64,000 nucleotides of DNA from Maricaulis sp. GTDB taxonomy: Bacteria; Pseudomonadota; Alphaproteobacteria; Caulobacterales; Maricaulaceae. Numbering within the stretch: the stretch's first letter is position 1; each line of letters begins with the position of its first letter. The notes under the pieces were generated by a model. It did no database searches. It worked only from the letters and a program-made list of their open reading frames with translations, and was not told where the DNA came from. Position numbers and translations under genes: made by a program. The stretch is taken from assembly GCF_030149235.1 (NCBI RefSeq), contig NZ_JASBRW010000024.1:30453-94452 (forward strand), read 5' to 3'. Shown here in pieces: positions 8,663-14,924 of this stretch.

Positions 8663-9007
8663 TCAGTCCTGCAAGGTGAAATTCAGCCGTGTCTGGTGAC
8701 CGGTCGTCGTCGTTGCGGCCTCGGCGAAACGCCAGGAGCTCACCGCACGAATGGCCGCACGATCGAACACACCGGCCGGCTCGGCTTCGGCGACAGTCGG
8801 CTCAACCACATCGCCGCTCTCGTCGATGTCATAGGCAATCACAACATAGCCTTCGATACCGCGGCGCTCCGCACTACGCGGATAGTCCGGCGCCGACACA
8901 CGCACCGGCTCACGCTGATCTTGCATCGCCAGCACCGGCGCACCAGCCAGGCCCGACAGCATCAGACCGCTCAAGGCAAAGGCTTTGACCCAGGAATTCA
9001 TCTTCAT
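8663..9007 (-). CDS. Secreted TonB C-terminal-domain protein
   Basis: The 114-residue protein has a signal peptide (FALSGLMLSGLAGAPVLA) and then a TonB-C-like domain: PDYPRSAERRGIEGYVVIAY, VVEPTVAEAEP, FDRAAIRAVSSWRF. This matches the CTD of TonB/energy-transducer family proteins, but there is no transmembrane anchor retained after cleavage and no proline-rich spacer, so it is a free periplasmic single-domain version. Start is ATG 9007, with GGGAGGA 6 bases upstream; the longer frame upstream lacks a ribosome binding site. The upstream interval (9008-9190) holds no gene I can see. Confidence 0.82.
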   Translation of the reverse strand: MKMNSWVKAFALSGLMLSGLAGAPVLAMQDQREPVRVSAPDYPRSAERRGIEGYVVIAYDIDESGDVVEPTVAEAEPAGVFDRAAIRAVSSWRFAEAATTTTGHQTRLNFTLQD

Positions 9008-9190
9008 CGCGCATCCTCCCGTTTTTCTTGTTGAGGCGCTTTTTACTTGGCCCACCGCCCCCGTTTCCCGGAGGTCGTGTTGTTTTCAGTATTGGGATAT
9101 TACCGAAACGGAATTGATGTCCGGTTTAGGTGATAGGAACAATTTTACGTAATCGGCTAGAGCGTTGATTTGATGTTGAAAAAAGACCTT

Positions 9191-9394
9191 TTACCGCTCG
9201 CCCCACCCGGACTTTGGACTTGCTGTCCACCACCGGGCCACAGCCCCGGCCGCGAGAACCAGGACGACCGCCCCGTCTGCGACTTGATTGCCGCTCGCGG
9301 TCATCATCGCACTCTCTGTGAGCCCATCAATGAGTGTGTAGACACCGGCAATTGACAGGATGAGAGCAATCCAGCCCCAAACAGATTTGGACAT
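9191..9394 (-). CDS. Small membrane protein, third of a three-gene micro-operon
   Basis: Sixty-seven residues, beginning MSKSVWGWIALILSIAGVYT, with a first transmembrane helix, a second (VADGAVVLVLAAGAVARWW) and a basic tail. The start ATG 9394 has GGAGGA 7 bases upstream and shares its A with the TAA stop of the preceding 37-residue gene (TAATG), a typical translational-coupling arrangement. The family is not recognised. The first and last genes contain YTLIDG / LYAVVSG-like ends, but there is no clear homology between the three. Confidence 0.65.
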   Translation of the reverse strand: MSKSVWGWIALILSIAGVYTLIDGLTESAMMTASGNQVADGAVVLVLAAGAVARWWTASPKSGWGER

Positions 9395-9507
9395 TATTCG
9401 TCCTCCTGATCCGTCTTCTTGCGACTGAAGCCGATTCCACCGCCTGCGACGAGAATGACGAAGAGAACGACCGCCCACCAAAAATCATTCCAGAGTTCTG
9501 CTAGCAC
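9394..9507 (-). CDS. Tiny (37-residue) single-pass membrane protein, second of the micro-operon
   Basis: This gene is too short for standard ORF calling. It starts at GTG 9507, with GGAGG 6 bases upstream. Translation gives MLAELWNDFWWAVVLFVILV followed by a Gly-rich AGGGIGF and a charged SRKKTDQEDE tail, a good single transmembrane protein with positive-inside cytoplasmic tail. Its TAA overlaps the next gene's ATG by one base. It starts 12 bases after the stop of the 40-residue gene upstream. Function unknown. Confidence 0.6.
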   Translation of the reverse strand: MLAELWNDFWWAVVLFVILVAGGGIGFSRKKTDQEDE

Positions 9508-9519
9508 AATAACCTCCAG

Positions 9520-9642
9520 TTATCCGGACACCACGGCGTAAAGGAAAACGCCGACGATGAAGGCAAAAATACCGAGCGCGCTCAGCTGCACAGCGCGCGA
9601 CTTGAAAAGGTCTTGAAACTCATTCTGCATGCTCAAATCCAT
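9520..9642 (-). CDS. Tiny (40-residue) single-pass membrane protein, first of the micro-operon
   Basis: Translation from ATG 9642 gives MDLSMQNEFQDLFKSRAVQL followed by SALGIFAFIVGVFLYAVVSG and TAA: an amphipathic N-terminus and one transmembrane helix. A second in-frame ATG at 9630 may be the real start, since neither has a strong Shine-Dalgarno sequence. It is followed by a good ribosome binding site and the next tiny gene 12 bases later. It lies 64 bases downstream of the TraB/GumN stop on the upstream side of the same strand, so it could also be read from that transcript. Family not recognised. Confidence 0.5.
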   Translation of the reverse strand: MDLSMQNEFQDLFKSRAVQLSALGIFAFIVGVFLYAVVSG

Positions 9643-9706
9643 ATTGGAGAGAAAAGACCGCCGGCACCTTGAAGCTCTATGCGCCGGCAATCAGGCCCGC
9701 GATTGA

Positions 9707-10669
9707 TTACTGGATACGCTCGACGCTGATGCCACGCTCGACCAGCATGTCGATCACGCTGTCCTTGCCGACCAAATGACCCGCACCGACAGCGATAAAG
9801 GCGTCCTGGTCTTCCGCCAGGAAGATTTCGATCTGGTCCACCCAGTTTCGATTACGGCCAGCGAAAACCGCCTCGAACATTCCCGGCGCTGTCGTCCGGG
9901 CCTCGGCGACCAGGACATCGTCAAGTCGCTGGACATTGCCGGTACGCCAGGCCTCAACGCCATTCTGGATCATCTCATCCATGGCAATGATGTCCTCGAG
10001 TCCGAGGTCGAAGCTGGCGAGCAATTCCGCCTCATCCAGACCGGCCAGGGTTTCCAGCTGGAACGTAGCCGTCTCCAGATAGCCCAAAGTGTCACCCTCT
10101 TCTGCGGCCTGGGCCAGAACGCTGGTCTCGACCCCGGAAGCCGGATCAAACCCGGCCTGGGAATAGGCAATCTGCGCCAAGCTCAGCGACGCCAACCAGG
10201 GACGCATCTGTTCCAGCGCGGCCAGCGGTACACCGTAGTGGGCCAGGGCGGTTTCAAAACGCGCGGCACGCTCTTCACCCAGGGTATCGCTCAAAGTGAC
10301 ACCGGCCTGGTTAAGTCCCAGCTGCGGGATCAGAGCCTGGATTTGCGCCTGCGCTTGCGGGCTCTGAACATCCGCCTCGACAATCGTCCGCGGTGAGGCC
10401 GCCATCGCCTCTGCATAGGCGTCCGAGTGCCACTGCACCGCCGAAGGAAGCAGGTGGAAGGTGCCGTAGAGATACAGCGTCGTATTCTCATCGGTGACCT
10501 TGTACATGGCCGGCGCGTCAATCGCTGGAGACGGGTCGGCCTGCACATCCTCGGCGAGGGCCGCCGTCGAGCCCATCAACCCAGCTATCAGGGCGACACA
10601 GGTCGCGCAGCCAGATTTTGTCCGGGTGTTGTCATGCCTGTCAAAAGCGTTCGGGAGGTTGAATTTCAT
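9707..10669 (-). CDS. TraB/GumN-family secreted protein
   Basis: The 320-residue product has an N-terminal signal sequence (CATCVALIAGLMGSTAALA) and the TraB/GumN (Tiki-like) hallmarks: LYLYGTFHLLP near the N-terminus (GxxH), TIVEADVQSP, and the C-terminal AVGAGHLVGKDSV (second G-H). These conserved Glu/His residues form a putative metal-dependent protease site in Tiki relatives. The substrate in bacteria is unknown. Start ATG 10669 has AAAGGG 8 bases upstream; the upstream TTG would overlap that site. It is divergent from the membrane protein/XRE pair, and the shared intergenic region carries a palindrome. Confidence 0.85.
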   Translation of the reverse strand: MKFNLPNAFDRHDNTRTKSGCATCVALIAGLMGSTAALAEDVQADPSPAIDAPAMYKVTDENTTLYLYGTFHLLPSAVQWHSDAYAEAMAASPRTIVEADVQSPQAQAQIQALIPQLGLNQAGVTLSDTLGEERAARFETALAHYGVPLAALEQMRPWLASLSLAQIAYSQAGFDPASGVETSVLAQAAEEGDTLGYLETATFQLETLAGLDEAELLASFDLGLEDIIAMDEMIQNGVEAWRTGNVQRLDDVLVAEARTTAPGMFEAVFAGRNRNWVDQIEIFLAEDQDAFIAVGAGHLVGKDSVIDMLVERGISVERIQ

Positions 10670-10707
10670 GGGATTTGCCCTTTCCAAAACCGTACGATAT
10701 GTTGTTT

Positions 10708-10737
10708 TTGTTACTTGGTATGTTGTACATGTATAAC
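10708..10737 (+). promoter_or_regulatory. Candidate sigma-70-type promoter for the membrane protein/XRE pair
   Basis: TTGTTA at 10708-10713 and TATAAC at 10732-10737 are separated by 18 bases, about 40 bases upstream of the start at 10779. The -10 hexamer lies inside the palindrome at 10720-10739. This is a pattern-based prediction. Confidence 0.4.
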
Positions 10738-10739
10738 AT
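10720..10739. promoter_or_regulatory. Near-perfect 20-bp palindrome, candidate XRE operator
   Basis: ATGTTGTACATGTATAACAT is self-complementary except for one symmetric pair of positions, and a further ATGTTGT half-site occurs at 10699-10705. It covers the predicted -10 of the divergent promoter region between the TraB/GumN gene and the XRE-containing pair. Autoregulation by the XRE protein encoded at 11248 is the simplest reading. Confidence 0.5.
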
Positions 10740-10778
10740 TCTGGTGATTAGGTCAACACATTCTGTGGAGGATTGAAC

Positions 10779-11270
10779 ATGCCCCCCATTGCCCTTTGGT
10801 TTGCACGGCTCGTCGCCCCCCTCTGCATGACGATCCATGCGGCAGGAATTATCCTCTGGGGCATTCATGGCGGCGGCCCCGACAGTGCGGGGGTCCAGCT
10901 GATGGTATTTTCCTGGGTCGTAGTACTCGCCTATTCCTGCATACGGTGGCTGCAGGGTGACTACATCCAGCGCGCCCTCAATCTGAAACCCTGGATCAAG
11001 CAGACTGACGCAGCTGTTCTGGAACAGGCGCGGATTGCTGCGACAAGAACCGCCTTCAGCCTGCTGGTCCTGATCGGCATGCTGATCGGCGTTACCATCG
11101 AAGGCCTGGTTCTCGGGGATGAGCTTGCTCCGGAAGACGCGCTCAAGACCGCGCGTTTCATGTTCGTCAGCCTGTCCTTTATCGGCCTGACCGGCGCTGC
11201 CCTTCCGACCGCACTCATGGCCTGGTCGATCCCGCCCCTCGGCGAAGATGAAGATGATCATGGGAACTAA
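10779..11270 (+). CDS. Four-helix integral membrane protein of unknown function
   Basis: The 163-residue protein has four hydrophobic helices: LWFARLVAPLCMTIHAAGII, VQLMVFSWVVVLAYSC, TAFSLLVLIGMLIGVTI and FMFVSLSFIGLTGAALPTAL. A Trp/Gln-rich connector lies between helices 2 and 3, and the tail is acidic (PPLGEDEDDHGN). Start ATG 10779 has GGAGG 7 bases upstream. The XRE regulator gene overlaps its 3' end by up to 23 bases. Membrane protein/small XRE regulator pairs of this shape are common in alphaproteobacteria, where the regulator controls the pair. No enzymatic motif is visible. Confidence 0.75.
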   Translation: MPPIALWFARLVAPLCMTIHAAGIILWGIHGGGPDSAGVQLMVFSWVVVLAYSCIRWLQGDYIQRALNLKPWIKQTDAAVLEQARIAATRTAFSLLVLIGMLIGVTIEGLVLGDELAPEDALKTARFMFVSLSFIGLTGAALPTALMAWSIPPLGEDEDDHGN

Positions 11271-11502
11271 AGTCCATAACCGCATCGCCGTCCTGCGCAC
11301 CGAACGCGGCCTGTCACGCAAAGAGCTGGCCGAAGCTGTGGGGGTCAATTTCCAGACCATCGGCTATCTGGAGCGTGGCAATTACAACGCCTCGCTCGAA
11401 CTGGCGCTGACCCTGTCGGAGTTCTTCGGCCTGCCAGTCGAGATGATCTTCTCGCTCAAGCCATTCAAACCCTTGTCGGAGGAACTATCCGCCAAGCGCT
11501 AA
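11248..11502 (+). CDS. Small XRE-family DNA-binding regulator
   Basis: This is a short HTH_3 protein: NRIAVLRTERGLSRKELAEA (helices 1-2), VGVNFQTIGYLERGNYNASL (recognition helix) and LSEFFGLPVEMIFS. It has almost no sequence beyond the DNA-binding domain, so it lacks an effector domain. In-frame ATGs at 11248, 11254 and 11260 are all possible; the last (MGTKVHNRI) best fits family N-termini. The gene overlaps the upstream membrane protein gene out of frame, indicating translational coupling. It likely binds the palindrome at 10720-10739 and controls its own operon. Confidence 0.88.
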   Translation: MKMIMGTKVHNRIAVLRTERGLSRKELAEAVGVNFQTIGYLERGNYNASLELALTLSEFFGLPVEMIFSLKPFKPLSEELSAKR

Positions 11503-11603
11503 TACCCGCCGAGCGGTGCGCCGGCCGTTCAGGGCGATTGCTGGAGGGATGGGCGAGGCGAATTGTCGTAAGATCGATCCCGGCACTCAACGGGACAGGG
11601 AAA

Positions 11604-11640
11604 TGGCGCACCTCGGCGGAGGCACGTCGAACCCATCGGG
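11604..11640. repeat. tRNA-Arg 3'-tail repeat, distal copy
   Basis: TGGCGCACCT (11604-11613), then GTCGAACCC, is a degenerate copy of the last part (acceptor 3' strand plus CCA, and T-loop) of the tRNA-Arg gene at 11847-11923. It lies 243 bases beyond that gene's 3' end. Bases 11503-12087 contain no convincing protein gene; this repeat, its partner and the tRNA are what the stretch holds. Confidence 0.6.
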
Positions 11641-11723
11641 TTCGCAAGCGCGACCGCGCGTCGGCCGGCCAGGTCGCCCCATCGGAGCGGTTCGCGGGGC
11701 GAACAAACGTGAGATCAAGAAAG

Positions 11724-11752
11724 TGGCGCACCTTGCGGGATTAGGTTCGAAC
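11724..11752. repeat. tRNA-Arg 3'-tail repeat, proximal copy
   Basis: TGGCGCACCT at 11724-11733 followed by GGTTCGAAC at 11744-11752 reproduces, in the same orientation and nearly the same spacing, the 3' end and T-arm of the neighbouring tRNA-Arg. It starts 120 bases from the distal copy and 123 bases from the true tRNA 3' end, so the unit is a tandem of about 120 bases. Confidence 0.65.
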
Positions 11753-11846
11753 TCTTCAGCCTTGAGCGCGTTCCATGTGAGCATCGACCCCAACGCCGAC
11801 AGCGGCATCAGGCTCGGGTCGAGCGGAGCGGGAACAATGGAAAGGA

Positions 11847-11923
11847 TGGCGCACCTATCAGGATTCGAACCTGAGACCTCTGCCTTCGGAGGGCAGCGCT
11901 CTATCCAGCTGAGCTATAGGTGC
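11847..11923 (-). tRNA. tRNA-Arg (anticodon CCG)
   Basis: Read on the minus strand, the gene starts GCACCTATAGCTCAGCTGG and ends with TAGGTGC, discriminator G and an encoded CCA. The anticodon stem CTGCC/GGCAG encloses loop CTCCGAA, giving anticodon CCG (decodes CGG). The T-arm is CAGGTTCGAATCCTG. All four arms pair. Downstream of its 3' end are two partial copies of that end. Confidence 0.96.
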
Positions 11924-12087
11924 GTTGAACGAGGACTGTTACCTGATGCGGGGGGCGGGTGCAATCGCGGCGGGCGGCGGTTTTGCCGCTGTGGCGCAGC
12001 TCAGCCGCGTCCGGTGCTGGACGGCGGCGGGGCGGGTTTGCCAAGGTGCGGTCCAGTTTGGCCCTCCCCCAGATCGCCGGAGTTCTC

Positions 12088-13176
12088 ATGACCGATCCCT
12101 TCTCCCCGCTCTCCCTGGCCCATGGGCCGGACTGGTCCAACCGCTTCATGCTGGCGCCGCTGACCAATCTGCAAAGCCACAAGGACGGCACGCTCTCCGA
12201 TGATGAGTTCACCTGGCTGACCAAGCGTGCCGAGGGCGGGTTCGGGGCGGTGTCGACCTGTGCCAGCCATGTGCGCGAGCGCGGTATCGGCTTTCCCGGC
12301 CAGCTCGGCATCTGGGGTGATCACCATCTCGAGGGCCTGACCCGTCTGGCCTCGGCCCTCAATGCGGCCGGTGCTCACTCCATCGTGCAATTACACCATG
12401 CCGGTATGCGCACCCCGGCCGAATTCATCGACGGTCCGCCGGAATGCCCCTCGGATAATGAGAAACACGGCGCCAAGGGGCTGAGCACGGACGAGGTCGA
12501 GGCGCTCAAGGATGATTTCGTCGCTGCCGCCAAACGGGCCGAGCAAGCCGGCTTCCATGGCGTCGAGCTGCACGGCGCGCATGGCTATATCTTGGGCCAA
12601 TTCATCAGCCCGATGATTAATCAGCGCGACGATAAATATGGCGGTTCGCTGAAAAACCGCAGCCGCATTCTGTTCGACCTGATCGAGCGCGTGCGGGCTG
12701 AATGCGGTCCGGATTTCAGCCTCGGTGTGCGCCTGTCACCGGAACGTTTCGGCATGCAACTGGGCGAGATCCTCGAGATCGTCGAGCGCCTGTTTGCCGG
12801 CCAGGCCATTGATTATCTCGACCTGTCGCTCTGGGACACTTTCAAGACACCCGAGGAAGAGGGTTTCAAGGACAAGCCCCTGCTCAAGCACTTCACGGCG
12901 CTTGATCGCGGCCAGGTCCGCCTCGGCGCGGCCGGAAAGATCTCGACGGCCGCGGATGTATGCCGGGCGCTGGATGGAGGGCTCGACTTCGTGGTGCTGG
13001 GCCGCAGCGGCATCCTGCACCATGACTTCCCGCGCCAGATGCAGGCCGATGCCGGTTTCGAGCCGGCGGCGCTGCCGGTCAGCCGGGAACATCTCAAGGC
13101 GGAAGGCCTGGGCCCGGCCTTTATCGACTATATGGCGAGCTGGGAGGGTTTTGTCGCCAGCGAGGAGACGGCCTAG
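12088..13176 (+). CDS. NADH:flavin oxidoreductase, Old Yellow Enzyme family
   Basis: The 362-residue FMN-dependent ene-reductase-type TIM barrel shows FMLAPLTNL at strand 1, VQLHHAGMR, and the signature ELHGAHGYILGQFISPMINQ followed by D-x-YGGS-x-x-NR, as in the YqjM/LinA-like branch. C-terminal VVLGRSGILHHDFP completes the FMN phosphate site. It probably reduces alpha,beta-unsaturated carbonyls; the substrate is unknown. ATG 12088, with CGGAG upstream, is the start; the longer frame upstream is untranslated-looking. Its stop interlocks with that of the convergent gene in CTAG. Confidence 0.9.
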   Translation: MTDPFSPLSLAHGPDWSNRFMLAPLTNLQSHKDGTLSDDEFTWLTKRAEGGFGAVSTCASHVRERGIGFPGQLGIWGDHHLEGLTRLASALNAAGAHSIVQLHHAGMRTPAEFIDGPPECPSDNEKHGAKGLSTDEVEALKDDFVAAAKRAEQAGFHGVELHGAHGYILGQFISPMINQRDDKYGGSLKNRSRILFDLIERVRAECGPDFSLGVRLSPERFGMQLGEILEIVERLFAGQAIDYLDLSLWDTFKTPEEEGFKDKPLLKHFTALDRGQVRLGAAGKISTAADVCRALDGGLDFVVLGRSGILHHDFPRQMQADAGFEPAALPVSREHLKAEGLGPAFIDYMASWEGFVASEETA

Positions 13177-13547
13177 TATAGCCCGTCCGCATCACCGTCG
13201 CCGTCCACATCGCCGGAACCGCGGCGGCCACCCAGACTGTCCGGATCGGGGTCGTCATCGCGGCGGCGTTTGCCGCCCTGTTTGGCGCCATAGCCGGTCA
13301 GCCCCATACCCCAGTCCTTGTCAAAACCTTCGACACCGCGATTGCGGAAGCGCACTTTCGGACCCGGCCGCATCAGCCAGGCGTAGACAATAACGGAGAA
13401 GACAGCGCTAACGGCGATCAGGGTGAAGGCAAAGCCGGCACCCGCAGCGCCTTGCGGCTGGGCGTAGATGCCGAAGAACCAGGTCAGCGCGAGAAAGATC
13501 GGCACCGCCACGGCGAGTGCGAAAAAGCGTCGAATTGCCATCATCAT
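13173..13547 (-). CDS. Membrane protein with acidic Asp/Gly-rich tail
   Basis: The 124-residue product has two transmembrane helices (FALAVAVPIFLALTWFFGIY and FAFTLIAVSAVFSVIVYAW). These are followed by a basic linker and a very polar C-terminus (RRRDDDPDPDSLGG, then DGDGDADG) that resembles a loose calcium-binding or simply acidic tail. Start ATG 13547 is preceded by GGGAGGACAG. It is preceded on the same strand by the ABC ATPase gene at a distance of about 130 bases. Family not recognised. Confidence 0.7.
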   Translation of the reverse strand: MMMAIRRFFALAVAVPIFLALTWFFGIYAQPQGAAGAGFAFTLIAVSAVFSVIVYAWLMRPGPKVRFRNRGVEGFDKDWGMGLTGYGAKQGGKRRRDDDPDPDSLGGRRGSGDVDGDGDADGLY

Positions 13548-13679
13548 GATCTGTCCTCCCAGCTTGCATCTTGCCCTTTCAGGGCAGGGCGAGACTGGCG
13601 TCAAACTGTGCCGGAAATCGGGCAAGGATTACGGGATTGGGCTCCTGGCTGTCCCACTTTCACCCGAGCCGGAAAACCG

Positions 13680-14636
13680 TCAGTCTTGCCGATTGTAGGT
13701 CAGCGCCAGGAAGACATCTTCCAGGTCCGGCTCCTCGGTCCGCAGATCATCAATGCGGCCGCCCGAGGCCCGGAATTTCTCGATCATGTCCGCCACGGAT
13801 TGCTGGCCATAGCGATAGGTGATGGCCAGGGCGCCATCTTCGCGGATTTCTGCCTCGTACTCGCTGAGCTCGCCGGGAACGGCATTGAGGGCTTCAACCG
13901 GCTCGATCACCAGCGTCTTCTTGTCCATGCGCTTGAGGAGCTGTTCCTTGGGCTCGCAGGCGACGACCTGACCCTGGTCGATGATGGCGATCTGGTCGCA
14001 CAGCTCCTGGGCTTCTTCCAGATAGTGGGTGGTAAGGACAATCGTGGTGCCGCGAGCATGCAATTCACGCACATACTCCCAGAGCTGCCGGCGCAGTTCG
14101 ATATCAACACCAGCTGTCGGCTCGTCCAGCACCAGAACGGGGGGCGCGTGGACCATGGCCTTGGCCACCAGAAGGCGGCGCTTCATACCGCCGGAAAGCT
14201 GGCGCACATAGGCGTCGCGCTTGTCCATCAGCCCGACCGCTTCGAGCAATTCCTCGGTGCGGCGTTCGGCCTTCGGCACGCCGTAGAACCCGGCGATCAG
14301 TTCCAGGGTCTCATAGGGCGTGAAGAACACGTCCATATTGATTTCCTGGGGAACGATGCCGATCGCCGCGCGCGCGGCTCGACTGTCCTTGTCGATATCA
14401 ATGCCCCAGGTCCGGACCGTGCCCGAGGTTTTCTTCACCAGGCCGGCAAAGACATTGATGAAGGTCGACTTGCCCGCACCATTGGGCCCCAGCAGCCCGA
14501 AAATCGAGCCACGCGGGATTTTCAGATCGATACCCCTGAGGGCCTCTTTCGGCGGCGCCTTGGCCGATCCGGCATAGGTCTTGCGCAGATCGATGGCTTC
14601 AAGGGCGAAATCAGGCAGTTTCAATGTGTCGGACAT
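13680..14636 (-). CDS. ABC transporter ATP-binding protein (ABC-2/export type)
   Basis: The 318-residue ATPase has Walker A GPNGAGKST (residues 50-58), Q-loop VPQEINMDVFFTP, signature LSGGM (147-151), Walker B VLVLDEP (167-173) and H-loop TTHYLEE. The about 70-residue C-terminal extension is typical of DrrA/NodI-like export ATPases. The partner ABC-2 permease is not adjacent in the window, so it must be encoded elsewhere, or the protein works with an unlinked membrane subunit. Start ATG 14636. Confidence 0.9.
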   Translation of the reverse strand: MSDTLKLPDFALEAIDLRKTYAGSAKAPPKEALRGIDLKIPRGSIFGLLGPNGAGKSTFINVFAGLVKKTSGTVRTWGIDIDKDSRAARAAIGIVPQEINMDVFFTPYETLELIAGFYGVPKAERRTEELLEAVGLMDKRDAYVRQLSGGMKRRLLVAKAMVHAPPVLVLDEPTAGVDIELRRQLWEYVRELHARGTTIVLTTHYLEEAQELCDQIAIIDQGQVVACEPKEQLLKRMDKKTLVIEPVEALNAVPGELSEYEAEIREDGALAITYRYGQQSVADMIEKFRASGGRIDDLRTEEPDLEDVFLALTYNRQD

Positions 14637-14714
14637 GTCGGCTCGCGATTGACGGGCACGGGGTTGGCGCCATAGTTAGGGTCCTCTTTTCGTCCTGTCC
14701 ATGAGGGCTTGTCC

Positions 14715-14912
14715 ATGGCTGAAGCTGCCAATTCCATTCCGCCGTCGGAAATCATCGTCACTTCAGAGCATCGTATCGCCTGTGATGGCGGCGGCGGCGC
14801 GCTCGGCCATCCCAAGGTTTTCCTGGAAATGGGCGAGGGCGATTTCGTGGAATGCCCCTATTGCGACCGCCGCTTTGTGCGTGCCGGTTCCAGTGAAGAC
14901 CCGAACGCCTAA
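14715..14912 (+). CDS. Zinc-finger (zf-CHCC, NDUFS6-like) small protein
   Basis: The 65-residue protein carries the Cys/His set C23-x8-H32-x14-C47-x2-C50 in ACDGGGGALGHPKVFLE ... ECPYCDRRF. This is the signature of the bacterial homologues of the complex I zinc subunit NDUFS6. In alphaproteobacteria this small protein is associated with respiratory complex I. ATG 14715 has GAGGG 8 bases upstream. It is followed 12 bases later by the DASS transporter gene on the same strand. Confidence 0.85.
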   Translation: MAEAANSIPPSEIIVTSEHRIACDGGGGALGHPKVFLEMGEGDFVECPYCDRRFVRAGSSEDPNA

Positions 14913-14924
14913 GCCCCCGATATT

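Noticed and set aside
11516..12091. 191-codon plus-strand open frame across the tRNA-Arg region
   Set aside because: It contains the antisense translation of the tRNA (HLSGFEPETSAFGGQRS-type sequence), a well-known false gene in databases, and its remaining part comes from the repeat region.
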